The notes beneath the pieces were generated by a model that saw only the letters and a list, made by a program, of their open reading frames with translations, did no database searches and was not told the DNA's origin. 23,879 nt of DNA from Fluviibacter sp964387485. GTDB taxonomy: Bacteria > Pseudomonadota > Gammaproteobacteria > Burkholderiales > Rhodocyclaceae. The stretch covers positions 1-23,879 of the forward strand of contig CAYLWV010000017.1 of the NCBI GenBank assembly GCA_964387485.1, in the 5' to 3' direction. This document shows positions 22,779-23,879 of this stretch, piece by piece (within the stretch, counting starts at the first letter, position 1; the number at the start of each line of letters is the position of its first letter). A program made the position numbers and the translations under genes.

Positions 22779-23879
22779 AGGGCAAACAACTCCTGAAGAA
22801 ATTCGGCGTCAACGTGCCGCGTGGTATCCACTGCACCAGCGTCGATGACGCCGTGAAGGCAGCGGAAACCCTCGGCGGTAAAGTTTGGGTCGTTAAGGCT
22901 CAGATTCACGCAGGTGGTCGCGGTAAGGGCGGTGGCGTTAAAGTCGCTAAGTCGCTCGACGAAGTGCGCCAATACGCTAACGACATTCTCGGCATGCAGC
23001 TGGTTACGCATCAAACTGGTCCGGAAGGCCAGAAGGTTCGCCACCTGCTGATCGAAGAAGGCGCCGACATCCAGCACGAATACTACGTGGCTGCGCTGAC
23101 TGATCGCGCAACCCAGTCCGTCGCTATCATGGCCTCCTACGAAGGCGGCATGGATATTGAAGAAGTCGCTCACAAGACCCCGGAAAAGATCGTCACGGTT
23201 TTCGTTAACCCGCTGGTTGGTCTGACCGACGAGCAGGCCCTGACCCTGGCCAAGGGCATGGGCATGAACGAAGCCTCGATCCCGCAGTGTGTGGATACGC
23301 TGAAGAAGCTGTACACCTGCTACATGGAAACTGACGCGTCGCTGGCTGAAATCAACCCGCTGATCCATGAAGGTGACGGCACGGTCAAGGCACTGGACGC
23401 CAAGTTCAACTTTGACTCGAACTCGCTGTACCGTCAGGAAGAGATCGTTGCGATGCGCGATCTGGACGAAGAAGATGCCGACGAAGTCGAAGCCTCGAAG
23501 TTCGACCTGGCCTACATCTCGCTCGACGGCAACATCGGCTGTCTGGTGAACGGTGCCGGTCTGGCCATGGCCACCATGGACACCATCAAGCTGTTCGGCG
23601 CTGAGCCGGCCAACTTCCTCGACGTCGGTGGCGGTGCCACGACCGAGAAGGTGACCGAAGCCTTCAAGATCATGCTCAAAAACCCGAAGGTCAAGGGCAT
23701 TCTGGTCAACATCTTCGGCGGCATCATGCGCTGTGACACCATCGCCACCGGCGTGGTTGCTGCAGCCAAGGAAACCCATCTGTCGGTACCGCTGGTTGTC
23801 CGTATGAAGGGCACCAACGAAGATCTGGGCAAGCAGATCCTCAAGGATTCGGGCCTGCCGATCATCTCTGCCGATTCCA
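22760..23879 (+). CDS. sucC: Succinyl-CoA synthetase beta subunit (3' end cut off)
   Basis: SucC binds the nucleotide and succinate and, with SucD, interconverts succinyl-CoA and succinate in the citric acid cycle with ATP or GTP formation. The frame is open to the right edge: 373 complete codons, so only about 15 residues are missing compared with the usual 388 or so. The N-terminal ATP-grasp part begins MKIHEYQGKQLL and has the glycine-rich AGGRGKGGGV loop. The C-terminal ligase domain shows NGAGLAMATMD and LDVGGGAT. AAGGAA at 22749-22754 is a strong ribosome-binding site. Codon use is more restricted than in its neighbours, as expected for a highly expressed gene. sucD is expected just outside the window. 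Confidence 0.97.
   Translation, partial: MKIHEYQGKQLLKKFGVNVPRGIHCTSVDDAVKAAETLGGKVWVVKAQIHAGGRGKGGGVKVAKSLDEVRQYANDILGMQLVTHQTGPEGQKVRHLLIEEGADIQHEYYVAALTDRATQSVAIMASYEGGMDIEEVAHKTPEKIVTVFVNPLVGLTDEQALTLAKGMGMNEASIPQCVDTLKKLYTCYMETDASLAEINPLIHEGDGTVKALDAKFNFDSNSLYRQEEIVAMRDLDEEDADEVEASKFDLAYISLDGNIGCLVNGAGLAMATMDTIKLFGAEPANFLDVGGGATTEKVTEAFKIMLKNPKVKGILVNIFGGIMRCDTIATGVVAAAKETHLSVPLVVRMKGTNEDLGKQILKDSGLPIISADS

Noticed and set aside
22652..23779. Long open frame of 375 codons on the minus strand
   Set aside because: It lies antisense to sucC, whose protein is clearly conserved; the reverse frame is open because of codon bias and shows no family likeness.
1..23879. tRNA, rRNA, CRISPR arrays, insertion sequences, phage or defence genes
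   Set aside because: I looked for cloverleaf-like sequences, regularly spaced repeats, transposase or integrase motifs and unusual composition on both strands and found none; nearly all bases are accounted for by conserved genes.

Overview
The window is an ordinary-looking stretch of a betaproteobacterial chromosome, with no sign of plasmid, phage or insertion-sequence DNA. The assignment rests on gene order and gene type: a mla operon carrying mlaA between mlaD and mlaC, running through an ABC-2 exporter, ibaG and murA into hisG-hisD; a stand-alone heptose-phosphate adenylyltransferase (not fused HldE); short-form HisG, monofunctional HisB and separate HisI and HisE; and hisE-hinT-tatABC. 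A member or relative of the Neisseriales is plausible but cannot be proved from this sequence. Coding density is very high and no gap between genes exceeds about 230 bases. No tRNA, rRNA, CRISPR array or mobile element was seen.

Layout. (1) 1-2401, plus strand: the 3' part of ssb, then kup. (2) 2462-3817, minus strand: a two-gene unit of a ferritin-like diiron protein and rfaE2, convergent with kup. (3) 4004-14147, plus strand: a nearly gapless run mlaF-mlaE-mlaD-mlaA-mlaC-mlaB, ABC-2 exporter ATPase and permease, ibaG, murA, hisG, hisD, and a split short-chain chromate-type transporter pair. (4) 14152-15210, minus strand: hisC, inverted inside the his cluster. (5) 15285-20937, plus strand: hisB-hisH-hisA-hisF-hisI-hisE, hinT, tatA, tatB, tatC. 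(6) 20925-21725, minus strand: a class II glutamine amidotransferase. (7) 21763-22530, plus strand: a Nif3/YbgI protein. (8) 22760 to the right edge, plus strand: sucC, cut off shortly before its end.

How the genes work together. The mla genes encode a complete retrograde phospholipid transport system: outer-membrane lipoprotein MlaA, periplasmic carrier MlaC, and inner-membrane complex MlaF/E/D/B. They sit beside an uncharacterised exporter and MurA, the first committed step of peptidoglycan synthesis, so the left half is an envelope-biogenesis block. The his genes supply most steps of histidine synthesis; the HisZ partner needed by short HisG is not here. The tat genes encode a full twin-arginine translocase.

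I do not see a convincing new defence or mobile system. The points most worth checking are: a slippery G7 tract that joins mlaF to mlaE in frame after a -1 shift; a strong intrinsic-terminator structure between tatA and tatB; the ChrA pair inserted between hisD and an inverted hisC; an 11-base direct repeat overlapping the start codon of the diiron protein; and that protein's unknown substrate.
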